Shown here: piece after piece, positions 24,701 to 36,318 of the stretch
Layout: every line of letters starts with the position of its first letter
Position numbering within the stretch: position 1 is the stretch's first letter
Assembly (NCBI GenBank): GCA_037179385.1
Contig: CM074196.1
Coordinates: 33,008,486 to 33,072,485, forward strand
From: Holothuria scabra
Lineage: Eukaryota > Echinodermata > Holothuroidea > Aspidochirotida > Holothuriidae
Direction of reading: 5' to 3'
Length of the DNA: 64,000 nucleotides
Notes under the pieces: generated by a model
Told to the model about the DNA's origin: nothing
The model's database searches: none
What the model saw: the letters and a program-made list of their open reading frames with translations, nothing else
Made by a program: the position numbers and the translations under genes

Positions 24701-26744
24701 AGCAGATCTTTGTTGTTTATCGGGAGAAATGATGCATGTTAATGTATGATATAGTTACTTACACCCAGTGACGTCCTGGTCACTGGGGTCCGAGGGGCAC
24801 ATCCTCCTCTCGAAAGATTTTCAAAGGTGCTTTTTCTGAAGCCCCCTCTCATATCTTATCTAGTCAATATGGGAAGTTAAACAACTGTACTTAGAAAGTA
24901 TTTCTCCATGAGGTTATGTTCCCTCACCAGCATTTTTAGCTCAATTGGCGGAGGAGGCTGTCGTTTCAGTTAATGCAAACTACCTCAGTCCTGCCTCCCG
25001 CCCCTCGTCCTCCCCCCTCTCCACGCCCAAAAAAGAAAAAAACCTTTTCATGGCGTCCTGCTTACACTCAACTATCTTCATGTATCATATGGATTATGCA
25101 AGTTCCAATGGATCATATTCTACAACGCTTTTGGCGTATTTTAAACAAACTATGGGTGAAACTGTCAAACAGTGAATTCATGAGACAAATAAATTCACAA
25201 CATTTTAAAACTTTGGGGAAACAGAACTTTTGACGTCACACAACAAATCTTGATAGAGGGCGACAGACGCATTTAGAAACCACAAATTTACTGTACAGTG
25301 ACAGGATGCTACTTCTAAGGATAGATACTGAAGATCGTTCTCCTTAAATTTTGAATTTGTTATCAACTGTAGGCTGCTCCGTCTCGATTGTAAATAATTT
25401 AGCTTAAACAAGATTTTCACTAATGTTCGCAAGTGTCTCGAAGAGAGGATCGCCGTTAAATAAATATTTTAGTTAAGCTAAATACTTTAGAGTAATAGAT
25501 TCGAGAGCTATATGCCGTTTCGAAAAACAATTCAAACTGGATGTGACAAGTTTTCGGAAGAAGATTGAGGTGGCTCTCCACAATTTATGCTCGCATTTGT
25601 CTTACTAAGTCGCTTTCCATGGTGACCCAGAACCTTAGGTTTAGGCACATGATTTACCTGACCGGGGGGGGGGGTAATCACCCGCGGATCGCCACCAATT
25701 CGATACCTCACCAAAGACAATGAGTGCCACAGTGACAGGGCACACTTGCGCAGAAACATTTGGTAAATAACCCAAATTCGACATTATGGAGTTTAACTTA
25801 GAGAAATTTATTATTTTTAAATTGGAGAAAATGTGGGGGGGGGGGGGGGTTGTAGCCCTTTTAGCCAAATTTGAAAAAATTTAGATAATTTATTGAAGGA
25901 TGATGGCCTTCCTTTCAGGGGGATGAGTCTCATCGTGGTGCTTGCATCCCCTGACAAGTTTTCACTCTCCTGAAACTTTTCCCCTCCTACTTCAATACCT
26001 CGTCTTTTTACAGTTCTGCATAATATGCTATCATTTAGTTTACGCGTCATCTATAAGATAGCCTTTGTTGATAGAAACACGCATGCGCCCTTTATTAACT
26101 TACAGGGACATAAGTTGTGAAGTTGAGTAAATGTCATGCTGTAATGTCAATTTTAACGCCAAATATTGTTTTTCCGTCAAGATAAAAATCTTTGCTTTCA
26201 GCGGTAGATCATATATCTTGTCATCAATTAGTTGTTTTCGCTACTTTTTGGAAAAGTAACTATAAAAAGTAGCGGCCTGTAGAGGGAAATCAGCCATAGG
26301 AGGATGTTTTTTTTATGGGAAGTTAGGGCTATTCAAGGGCATTTTACTACTTCTTTATCGTATACACCGACCTTCACATGCTGCAAGCTACCATATTTTA
26401 TGAACTCTGTCACTTGGCCATGACTGCATTCGCGTCCACCCAATCCGTTCCTGGATGGTTCCTGAGTCCAGTCGCGGACATTTCCGGGCAATACTCGGAC
26501 CAACTCTGATTAACAGTAGAGCTGTAAACGAGTTAGGCAACTTTGCAGTTGCGACAAGTCCTTTAGACCTACTACATCTAAGGTTTTGTTTAAGCAGATC
26601 GTGATGAGAAAGAGTTTTTCAAGAGAGCTTGCAAATTGTTCAAAATTTTGCGGTCTTTTCAGCTAAGTTAAGTTCTTTTGTTGTCATGGTTAATCGAGTT
26701 ATGGAAAATTTCATCAATGACAAAAACCTCATGCTTTTCCTCTT
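21735..26744. other. Intron DNA with few recognisable elements
   Basis: A relic of the TAGACGAATC MITE family occurs near 23555. A lone hAT-like end (CAGTGACGTCCTGGTCAC) starts near 24776. G-runs lie near 25663 and 25837. I recognise no exon in this stretch. Confidence 0.45.
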
Positions 26745-27155
26745 TCATGACACCACGGACTTCCTACATACATGGACAGATCATTTTGCGCGTACATCCT
26801 ATCCGTAGATTGTCTTCACCGACTGGGACAAAAAGGCGCACTAAGGTGGCCGCCATGAAGCTATAATTTGTATGGTTTGACGACGACTCTGTAATATTTT
26901 TAACAAAAGTTTAACTTTGATGAGAAACGATATCATATTCTTGCAATACATGTGGTGATGTGACCTTAACTTGAATTATTTCGAAAATACGACACGTTTC
27001 TCTCAAATTCTGTTGTTTGAACTATACTTGAGCAAGTTCAAACTTTCACACACAAAACCAAAGTAGGCAGCCATCTTGCTACGCCTATACTCACACGTAT
27101 GTACAATCTAACGTACAGTAGGCTTTGTCCATGTATGAAAATCCGTGCATGAAAC
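26745..27155 (-). mobile_element. MITE family with AATCTACGC ends (copy A, inverted to copy B)
   Basis: This segment aligns, in reverse orientation, with about 35868-36290. Landmarks include GTGAGTATAGGCGTAGCAA, GGTTTTGTGTGTGAA and ATATTACAGAGTC. In copy B both ends carry inverted copies of GCGTAGATTGTCGCTACC-like sequence, and similarity extends some 55 bases further out to GTCCGTGG. The boundaries are approximate. No coding frame. Confidence 0.65.
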
Positions 27156-28807
27156 ACAGAGAATGACTTTAAAACGACTGGAGTCATTCTACTATACATC
27201 TATGAGGAAAAATGTAAAATTCCCCCAGTCCTTTTTCTTAAAAAAAAAAAAAAAAACTAACGACGTGATAATTCTGGGTTACAGATCCTCCAACTGTGAT
27301 TTCTGGTTTTGACAATGTTGTGTCTTATTTACATTCTTTTTGAATCATTGTGTAATTATACCTGATAAGTGGGTTTAGTAATTGGTGGCTGCATGAGCTT
27401 GTGGAAACACAACACATTAACACTGGGCCTAAATATATAACTTCTACCCTTTCGATGGTGAAAAGTGATTCTTTTATAGTTAAATTCTGGACAGATCTAA
27501 ATTTGTATGGAAAAAAGTTTCAACCGCTAAAGAGATATTACCACTGATTAAGCGATAAATCAGTCTTGGTTTTAGTTTCATCTCAATCCAGAGGATTTCA
27601 CTTTTAGGGTGTTAAACTGCAGGCCAGGTTGTCTCTTTTGCAATCCTTAATCATGGCCTGTATCTAGGGAATTGAAAGACTTATCCAAAGAACAACTTAC
27701 GGGTTATGCCATTCCTGAGGCCTGAGACGTTTTGGTCGGAGAGGAAATGTAACTAATTACAATAAAAACAAAATAGGAGTACAGTTTTACTCAGAATCTT
27801 CCCCCAAAATACAGGGTTTGTTTGCATTAGTAGAACTGCTGCTCACAGTCTAAACCAATTGAGACATGAGGGGACTTAACCAACATTTTTGTCAACTTTG
27901 AACCAATTCTGTATCAATCGCAGCCTTATTTGGGTCAATGTTTGACCAAAATTTTAGTCGGTTCCCTAATGACCACACTTTGATGTCAAATTGACTCAGC
28001 CGTGTTACAGAACAGACATCTAACCCATGTTTTTTTCTTGACTTACAACAGAGAAAATCGCGATTTTGCCCAGCCATCTAGAACAAAGGGAAATATTGCG
28101 TTGTTTTACAAAAAATTACATTTTTATTCAATTCGTTTATACAGAATGATGCATTATTCAAAATTGGGTAGCACAGTACTGTTCCTCACACAGTAATTTC
28201 TCTCAGGTAGGAATCCAGCTATTTGTTGCTGAGTACGTAATAATAAACTTTCTGACGGTGCAACTTCCATAACTCTTTTGAATATGATGCCTAATATCTT
28301 GGTTCGAAACTCTTTCTGGGTTTTATTGTCTAGACTGAATTGTTTGATAATGACGGCAGAAAAGCCCCTTTCTTTGTATGCCTCTTTAAAGGCAATATTT
28401 CCATTTCAAAAACGAAGAAAATCTTGTTTTATTCATAGTCAATGCACTTCTGGAATCCAGTTACGGTTCTAGTTTTTTTCGGGCTATAAAATTTGGACTT
28501 TCCCTCAGACCGTGTCGTTAAATTAAAATTCTTTCGGGGAGAAAAACATTTGGGTAATCATTTCTAGATACAGAGCGTGCTTATTCCACTGTTTATTTAA
28601 TAGATCAGCTAGCTTCACAATAACCCTGGAGAAATTCTCTCATACTTGAAAATGCCAGACATTCAGCTTTGGGCGATAATACAGCTTTTATGCGCCTCTT
28701 TACTATTTACAAAAGAATTACTACCTTAAGTGAGCTGCCTTTACTGCAGAATGGTGGCGTTTTTTTATGATCATGTGTTGTTAAAGGGCAGAGCCGCCTC
28801 AAAGTTA
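27156..28807. other. Intron DNA, no repeat recognised
   Basis: Only an A-run near 27241-27257 stands out. I recognise no exon or dispersed element. Confidence 0.45.
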
Positions 28808-28961
28808 TAGACCTATTTCCAAATAGCAATTAAAAAGGATTGTGGGATAGAGTTTTGGTGTTTGTCATTTTTGTCAAAGGCATTTTACTGTGGGGAAAAT
28901 TGACGCACACCCAAAACTGTATCTCACAATTCATTGTAATTGCTAGGTGAAAATAGGTCTA
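28808..28961 (+). mobile_element. 154-bp MITE with TAGACCTATTTCC ends (copy 1)
   Basis: The ends TAGACCTATTTCCAAATAGC and GCTAGGTGAAAATAGGTCTA form inverted repeats that extend into ATTGTGGGATA-type motifs, so most of the element can fold on itself. A copy of exactly the same length lies in opposite orientation at 43847-44000. By my count the copies differ at about 11 of 154 positions. A TA target duplication is likely. Non-coding. Confidence 0.85.
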
Positions 28962-29109
28962 TTCTGAAGCAGCAGCTGAATCTTATAATTTTCTTCTCAT
29001 ATCACTTCAATATATCTATAAAATATTATCGAACTTTCATCATTGCATATTCTATGTAAACAAAGCATTTCCTCTTAGTAATTTACACAGGGAGAGAAGT
29101 ATTATCACT

Positions 29110-29640
29110 AAAGTGTAGCGGTATTGCCTACGAAAAATATCGATATATAGGTCCGAAAATACCGATAATACCGGTAATATCGGTATTTTCGCAGAATAGG
29201 TACACACACTTTATGTGTATAGGAACGAAGTTCGAAGGTTATTCCTTGCCCCATAATCAATATACGAGACAAACAAAGGTTCGCAATTTCATGTTGATCG
29301 GCAAAAATCAATTAAATGTGTACAAAGAGGAAAGATGAATAAATATTTTTTTTTATTAGAATGTGTATTAGCCTTACTTCTCTCTCTTTCATTTTATTTG
29401 TCACGGGATTCCCGCCCAACTCTCCTAAATTGCCCGCAAACATAATTAGTGGCAGCTTTTCCCATACAGGCCTGTCGGCCCTCGCAGTCAATTCAAACAG
29501 CAATAAACACCAGAGCTCTGACAGCATATTTGCAAAGTTTCTCTGATACCTAAAATACCGACCGATATTCTGGATATCAAATATATGCTTCGGTATTATA
29601 GTCAACTAGTTGAAAGAAGTCGGTATCACATCACTTAACT
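29110..29640. mobile_element. hAT-like element rich in ACCGATATT motifs
   Basis: The left part has TAGCGGTATT, then several ACCGATAATACCGG / CGGTATTTTC motifs. The right part has the opposite-sense AAAATACCGACCGATATTC and ends near GTCGGTATCACATCACTTAA. Terminal sequences of this kind are common in animal hAT elements. The ends and target duplication are not well defined, and the interior has no transposase frame. Confidence 0.45.
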
Positions 29641-30885
29641 GACCTCTCTCTGTCAACTGCCTGATCGGCAGTGAGCGACGAACCCGCACTTCAAATATTA
29701 TTCCACAAGTCCGATCCTACGAACATTGTACTGTTTGTTGTCAAAATCCAGGTACCATGCACTCTGTTGCATCATAGCAGCTCCTTAGGCTGCTCTGCCT
29801 TGTTGTCTTTTCCAGGTCCGCGATGTGAAAACTTTCCCATATTTTTTAATCCCATCTTCTACGCGGCAATGTTTTACAGAGTTTGCCCCGTCCTAGTTCC
29901 AATGACATTTTTTAAACGGCAATGCAAAATATTGCAGGCTAAAAAACTTGCAAAATTCGATCAAAGAAATAAATTACTTATGGAACTCTGTATCAAAAAT
30001 CCCCCTGTATCAAAGTGGGCAGATCCAGCCAAGGTTATGTGCTAGGAATGCACAGCCTGTTCGACCACGTGTTTGCATGTTTGCACATGTACAGTGTATA
30101 CATTTACGTTGTGTAGTACATGCAGCAAATTCTCGCGCTAACGAAGGATTGAGTTGCTATACTAAACCTGCATTGACTTAAACGTTCACTGTAGTAGCCT
30201 GCGGTGGATTCCCACATCTAACTTGTGCGAAAGAATTTTGCAAAAATGTTACGTTCTTTTCGCCCTTCGTGGACACATCGTGAAGGCTTTACAGTACCGT
30301 TTGAATTTCACCTAAGAGTAAGACTAATTGATATGTAAAAGAAATTGACTTGTTAAGTTTTGAAACGCAGGTATTTGCAGTCAAAAATATTTTTGGAAAA
30401 CATTGGCTGAATCGATAGGCCCATGAACTTGGACACTCTTATTCCGCCATTACGTATATACCGGCGTACACAGACACTGCCGATGTACGTAAACAAGTGC
30501 ATTGAACTATTCCACTGTGCAGATCATTGAGTATACAGCACGAGCTGAGCTGTAGACCGTCAATACATACACAGCACATCAGTATACACGCAACTGTACA
30601 GTTAATGAAGTCACGTGACCAGTTCTCTAGCATTCCCGCCTTCTTGAAAGTCTGCGCAAATGAGATTTCGCGGAACTGTGACTGACAAGGGGTCTCCCCC
30701 GACATGTTGAATTATGTATAAGTAGGCGTATAAATGGATACAACGACACGGTAAGTGGACATTTTGACCTTTCCTTCTCTTAGAAATCAAAGATTTTTTA
30801 GAATTTTTCAAACATATACTGCAAAAATACGTCCCCAAAAAGAGGCAGTCGATTCTTATGTCTCAAATTAGGACCTCAAACTTTG
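29641..30885. other. Intron DNA, no repeat recognised
   Basis: One plus-strand frame of 124 codons (29671-30045) has no motif and no ATG near its start; I take it as chance. Confidence 0.4.
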
Positions 30886-33134
30886 CGAGTACCTGACTCA
30901 TTGAGGGATGTAAAACGATATTTTTGTATCGACGTTTGAAGATTATAGCATAGGCTTTCTGTTGATACCAAAATTACGTAGTTTAATTTACAAATTGTTT
31001 TGTAAACAACTGCTAAACCTGAAGGGGTATTTACCGTACAATAAGTATGTAGTATGTACTATACATATGGTATTGGTACACAGCTAACGTTATATATCCT
31101 ATAACGTTACTGTTGGTACTATTCAATACGGCTCACAAATCGTCGACCATAACAAAATTATTAACGACTATTATACTGTGGGATTTACAGGACAGGTACC
31201 CATTGCATTTACAATCTTAAAAAACTTCCAGTGTTGTTTGCAGACTTGCAGTCTCTAAAGTATGAAGCTTTAGTTTTCATGGCATATTCAGTGACATTCA
31301 GTACAATGCTGGCACTGTGGCCAATGGGGGCTTGCATGTAACTTAGCCTAGTTGTAAAGTAAACCTGGGATAGTGGGACTGCAGGGGTGTATGAATCATG
31401 ACCAAGTCAGCCTGGATTAACCACACCCTAAATTTAGAGGTTCAACCTCAGTCTGGACATATCCATGGGTTATTATTCTTTCTTACCTGATAGTTTCAGC
31501 AGTGTGCCGCAAACAGATCACTCCTTTCCAACATTTTCCATAATAGACCAACAGTATAGTGGTATACTGTACTGTCATTAAGTTCAAGTTATGTCTATTT
31601 CTATGAAGTCCCATGGGCTATAGAGCCAGCTTTGTAATTTATATAATTTCTAATCCTTCATAAGCACATCATTCAAAAACCTTACCCCATCATCCATGGG
31701 CAATTATGTACTGCCACCTTAACTGTGACTAGCATTTTATACTGGTTAACTTAAATGAGGGAGTGGTTTCTGTGGACTCGGATACAGGAATTACAGTGTT
31801 CAAGGCTGTATGGCATGCCTAGCATATATCACTTTTTATTCAGTAACAAGTTCCCACTCCCTCAAACTCAATCTTACACTGGCTGACTTGAATTGTCCCA
31901 AAAGCTCACCTCAATGTGATGCTAAACTGCATTACAGTAAGCCTACTACTGATTATTATGACACCCATGATATGTTCACTGGCAGCTAGTTTTGTCACAC
32001 CCTAGTATACCCAACTTTGTTTTCAAATGGGTTCTCATCAATGTGGCACTCAATGAAGTGAAAACTGTTCCTTCATTCCTAGATTTGTTACATTAATTTT
32101 ATTTATTTATGATCATTAAGGTGATCACATAAAGGAGAATCATATTGGGCAACATTTAGGTAGTTTTCTGCACAAAAAACAGACTGTATTGTTACATGAC
32201 TGTTTGAGCTACTATAGGCATATCAAACTGGCTAGTAGAAATGATTGGAACATTCCGTCCTCTCCCAAGAGGACAGGATAGTGATGAATTACTATCCTAA
32301 CAGTCCAGCCGTCATCATGTAAATTTTAGTATTCATGTGAAAAGAAATTCACAAGGAATTGAAAGTAAGAAATCCCATTTGCCAAACCTGATCAGCTGGA
32401 CATACTCATTCCCTTGCAACCTGATTGGTATTTGCCTTTAATTGCCTTCAGTATTTTTCAATTTTACCAAGAGTTAATGAGAAAAATCAAAAGCACTTGT
32501 TAAACATTGTACTGATGATCTTTCCTGCAAGGCCCTTCCTGTCGAAGCAGGCCCTTTTAGAAAGGTCCCTCATTCAGTTTCTTGCTCAATATATGCTGAC
32601 TGCATGAGTGTATATGATGCATAGAGTTTATTTTTAATTTTTTCAAAGCATGAACATTGAATTGAAGTTGATACAGTTTCCTAGAATAAAGATTTTTAAA
32701 CCAGATTTTTAGTCAGCCCAACTTTTTTTTAAAGTGTGGTGATTTTCAGTGTTTTAGTGCAAACAAGATGCAGTTTTGCTTAGAGCTTATTTGTGTAGTT
32801 ACAGTTCTATGATGACTATGATATATTGTATGTGTATACAGGTATATCACATTCAAACAAGTATATACCAGTGCAACACTATTGATTAGTTTAATTTGTA
32901 AATGGCATTAAAACAAACAATTTATTGCAAAAATGTCGAAGGGCAAGTATCGCACCATTTTCTCCAAAATGGGAACAATACTGGTGAGGATGAATTAAGC
33001 TGCTGTTGTAACGTTATACATATAGGACGACCATTAACGTTCATTTCGCGAAAGTAGGCCTACTATACTGTTTATATACTCTGGGCGCTACAATCGATTC
33101 GTCGTGGAATTTACCGAGTACCTGACTCATTGAG
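30886..33134. repeat. 20-bp direct repeats around a CpG-poor segment
   Basis: The 20 bases CGAGTACCTGACTCATTGAG occur exactly at 30886-30905 and 33115-33134 in the same orientation. Sequences just outside and inside the repeats do not match each other, so these are not long terminal repeats. Between about 31190 and 32930 CpG is very rare (I count about six), unlike the neighbouring intron. An AATAAA lies near 32684. I recognise no exon inside. A small hairpin (AGGATAGT / ACTATCCT) sits near 32275-32298. Confidence 0.55.
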
Positions 33135-33639
33135 AATATTTCATAGTGCAAAAATGGTACCAATTGATAGAAAACAAAATTTTCTTTCTATTGAAGTAAA
33201 AACTGAGTAGTTTAAAACAACATAGAATAAATGCTGAACGATTTTGCAGAGCATTTGAAACCCATTTTACACGTTTCATAAAATGGACTAAAATCCTCAC
33301 TTTTACCCGTAAGTTCACTCAGAACCAGGCACCGAAAGTATTTTTTACATCTTATTCATTGATTTTCACGGTTTTGACGATTTTTTGGCTCCTAGTTTCT
33401 GAGATAATTGACTTTAAAAGTCATGACTTTTAGCTAATTAGTATTCAAATCCTTATGACGTCACGAAACGTCATGCATAAAATGTAAGAGAAAGAAGCTC
33501 TTTTCGAGCAGTTGCAATTTGACTGACATGAACGAATAGCTCTGTGACTGGAAAGGTCACGGAGAGGTGAACCTAAACATCTCGTAGCTCTCTAGTCTAC
33601 TCTACTCATTGAAAACTCTTAGTTTATTGGTGGTTCGGT

Positions 33640-33865
33640 ATCGGTATTTTCTCATATCTGTCATGAGTCACTGCTGTTAATCATCAGTATTTGTGTTGAG
33701 TGTCTATATTTTGGTTGAATCGGTATTTCAGTGAGTAGGGGAATATCGGTATTACTTCTACATATAGATTTTACTATATACCCATATTTTTGAAAACGCA
33801 TATCGACGATATTACTAAGGTGGAAATACCGACTAAAACCGGTAATATAGATATACCGCTACTGC
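33640..33865. mobile_element. Degraded element related to 29110-29640
   Basis: It carries the same CGGTATCGGTATTTT motifs on the left and ends ATATACCGCTACTGC, the inverted form of the TAGCGGTATT end at 29116. It is shorter and more decayed. Confidence 0.4.
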
Positions 33866-34874
33866 TTAATTATCACATGACTTTAAAGGGCCAATCATGA
33901 AACAGCACAGTCTGCTACGCTGCTGAAACTAGAGGTCAGTGCGTTATCCCTTTAAAACGGCGAGCGTTGGTTTTAAAATGCCAATCTCTCCATATTTTTG
34001 GGATAGCCCTTATACAGCAGTTTGTTAAATTGAATTCCGGGGAGGCTAATGTTTTGTGACGTGTTCTATTAGGTGAACCGCGCTTTTTTGAAAATTAAAT
34101 TATTTTTATGAGAAAAAATGGGATTACATTAAGAATGTATATCACTACCGGTATACAGACTCAAAATTGTTGATAGAAGATGGTGGCATAACTAGGACAT
34201 GGACCTTGGCTTTGCCATGTATAGAAAAAAGAGGACATGAAGGGAACGCCCCAACATACCTCGAGTAGCGACAGTCCCCACATATTGAGTACTTTCACTG
34301 ACGTCACAGGTCCCACCCCCTTTTGATCGGCAAATTCTAGTGTTTGTACGCATTTAGTGTAGCAGGCAACCTAAGTGTGACTGATTCACTAAATCACTGC
34401 TGATATTTGCCCAGCAGTAGGCGTGGTTACCAATTGTAACGTCACATGAAAGCGCTATATACTGGGAAACTGAAAACAAATTCTTTACTAGAACCCGCTC
34501 ATCGACGTCTAGTCCGCATGGTCCTCTAAACAAATACGGATACGTCAATGAAAAGACCACAAACAATATAATATAGTGTGGTTTCATTTAATATCACAAC
34601 TGTTTTGCGAAATCGAGATTACCTTAAAATGGCGAAAGCACCGGCCCACCCCCCCCCCAAAAAAAATGAAATGCCAGCTAACTCTCAAATTTTTTCTACC
34701 TTTCTGATGATATTTTATTATTAAAATATTGCATTTGAAACCATACAGTAACCAACAGCTAAATTTCACATGCGAAGAGGAAAAATATTATCACATGATT
34801 CGCTGAAATAGAATAGACTGCTACACTAGTATCAGCTGGGGTGATTGTATTTTCACGGTTATTACCACATCATA
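33866..34874. other. Intron DNA, no repeat recognised
   Basis: A C-run lies near 34652-34661. No exon or named repeat is seen. Confidence 0.45.
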
Positions 34875-35139
34875 TAGACGAATCTAAGCAGCAAGTGACA
34901 GAGTGATGGCCATAACTGGGGTCTCTTGCCTTTTGATCTTTCAATTCCCTTGCTTATCTGCACCAAGGATGGTAATACACTAAATCATATCTTAATTCTT
35001 TCAAATTCACTGAATATGTGGGTTTGAAATTGATGCAGCCAATAAATGAAGACGATTAAAGGCTGATTGACCCCAGTAATGGCTGCCTACATGCAGTCAC
35101 TAAACTGCTAAACACAACTGATCATCGGATTCGTCTATA
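34875..35139. mobile_element. MITE, TAGACGAATC family (copy 2)
   Basis: Ends TAGACGAATC and GGATTCGTCTATA. It shares the body of 11776-12041 and 54597-54855 in the same orientation, with somewhat more divergence. Confidence 0.8.
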
Positions 35140-35867
35140 CCTATGAGAAACGATTACAACTGCAGGGATTAAAAAGAAGCTCAGACTGTTACGGGACTGT
35201 GTGTTTACTTTCAGTCCATTCCTACGCAAACCTACACACCCTCATCTTTATCAGCAGGGGAGAGATAACTTCAAATTAGGCTCATGAATATTAAAAAAGG
35301 ACGGTTTTTGTCATTATGTGCAGATGTTAAAATATGAACATGAAATGAGGCGTACACGTTCGGCACCTGTTTACAGATAAGACTTCATGAAACAAAAGTG
35401 CAGGTTGCGTTTTCTAACCAAAGATATAATCATCTGTTTCCAGGCTCTTGGCTTTCGAAGTTTATGGTAAGCATTTTCCAGTAATTAAAAAAGATAGCGT
35501 AATGCCAGCTTGTCAGGGTAGTGACGTATATACAGTTAATAACGTACGTACCACCTAACATATATATTCTCTCATTTACGTTTGTTTGTTAACAAAAGTG
35601 CTTTTACCTTTTCATTTTTCAAAAAACGTCACCTTTAATAACAAAGTTTTCAATGAACACTACAGAGGTTTGACCTGAAGCGAAAGTAAAACATAAAAAT
35701 ATCAGGGCAACATGAAACTACTTTCTTTTTGTTTTGTAGATGTTTCCAAAATGCACATATAGCATTAGTTTAAAGTTTAAGCTTTTTGAAATATAGCAAC
35801 GGAAAAGGTGAACAATTGTCCGTGTGAAAAAAAATGTAGCAGTTATTTGTTCTTCAATGAATAGTTG

Positions 35868-36290
35868 TAACTTGGGACTTACTGTATACATCAACAGAGC
35901 ATACTACACCAACTTCCAATGCGTAGATTGTCGCTACCGTACTTGTGAGTATATAGGCGTAGCAAAATTGTTGTATATGGTTTTGTGTGTGAACGTTTGG
36001 ACTTTCTCAAGTAGGTCAATTTTAACAGATTTTGCAAGAACCGTGGTATATCTTCGAATTAATGCAAGGTCACAAGTCAAAATCGCTACGCGCATTGCAA
36101 AAAGACGATATTGTTCCCTCTTTGTTTAATATATTACAGAGTCTTCTTCGAATCATGAAAGTTATAGATTCACGGAGGCAATCTTGGTGAGCCTTTTTTT
36201 TTTTTTTTGACCCAGGAGGTGGCGACAATCTACGCATAGGGTATACGCGTGACATGCTCTCCCCATGTATATAGAACGTCCGTGGTTATA
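35868..36290 (+). mobile_element. MITE family with AATCTACGC ends (copy B)
   Basis: The clear inverted pair is GCGTAGATTGTCGCTACC (from 35921) and GGTGGCGACAATCTACGC (to 36235). Weaker inverted similarity continues about 50 bases outwards on both sides, as far as GTCCGTGG near 36280. It is the reverse-orientation relative of 26745-27155 and carries a later T-run near 36194. Non-coding, despite a 101-codon open frame that crosses its edge. Confidence 0.7.
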
Positions 36291-36318
36291 ACATACACGA
36301 GTGTGGATGGCTTGTACG

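Noticed and set aside
29671..30045. 124-codon plus-strand frame in the Ly6 intron
   Set aside because: Begins without ATG, has no family motif, and open runs of this size are expected a few times in 64 kb.
30886..33134. LTR retrotransposon bounded by the 20-bp repeats
   Set aside because: The repeats are only 20 bases, sequence beside them does not match, and no gag or pol frame lies between.
35824..36129. 101-codon plus-strand frame rich in Cys and Tyr
   Set aside because: It crosses the edge of a MITE whose relative at 26745-27155 does not keep the frame.
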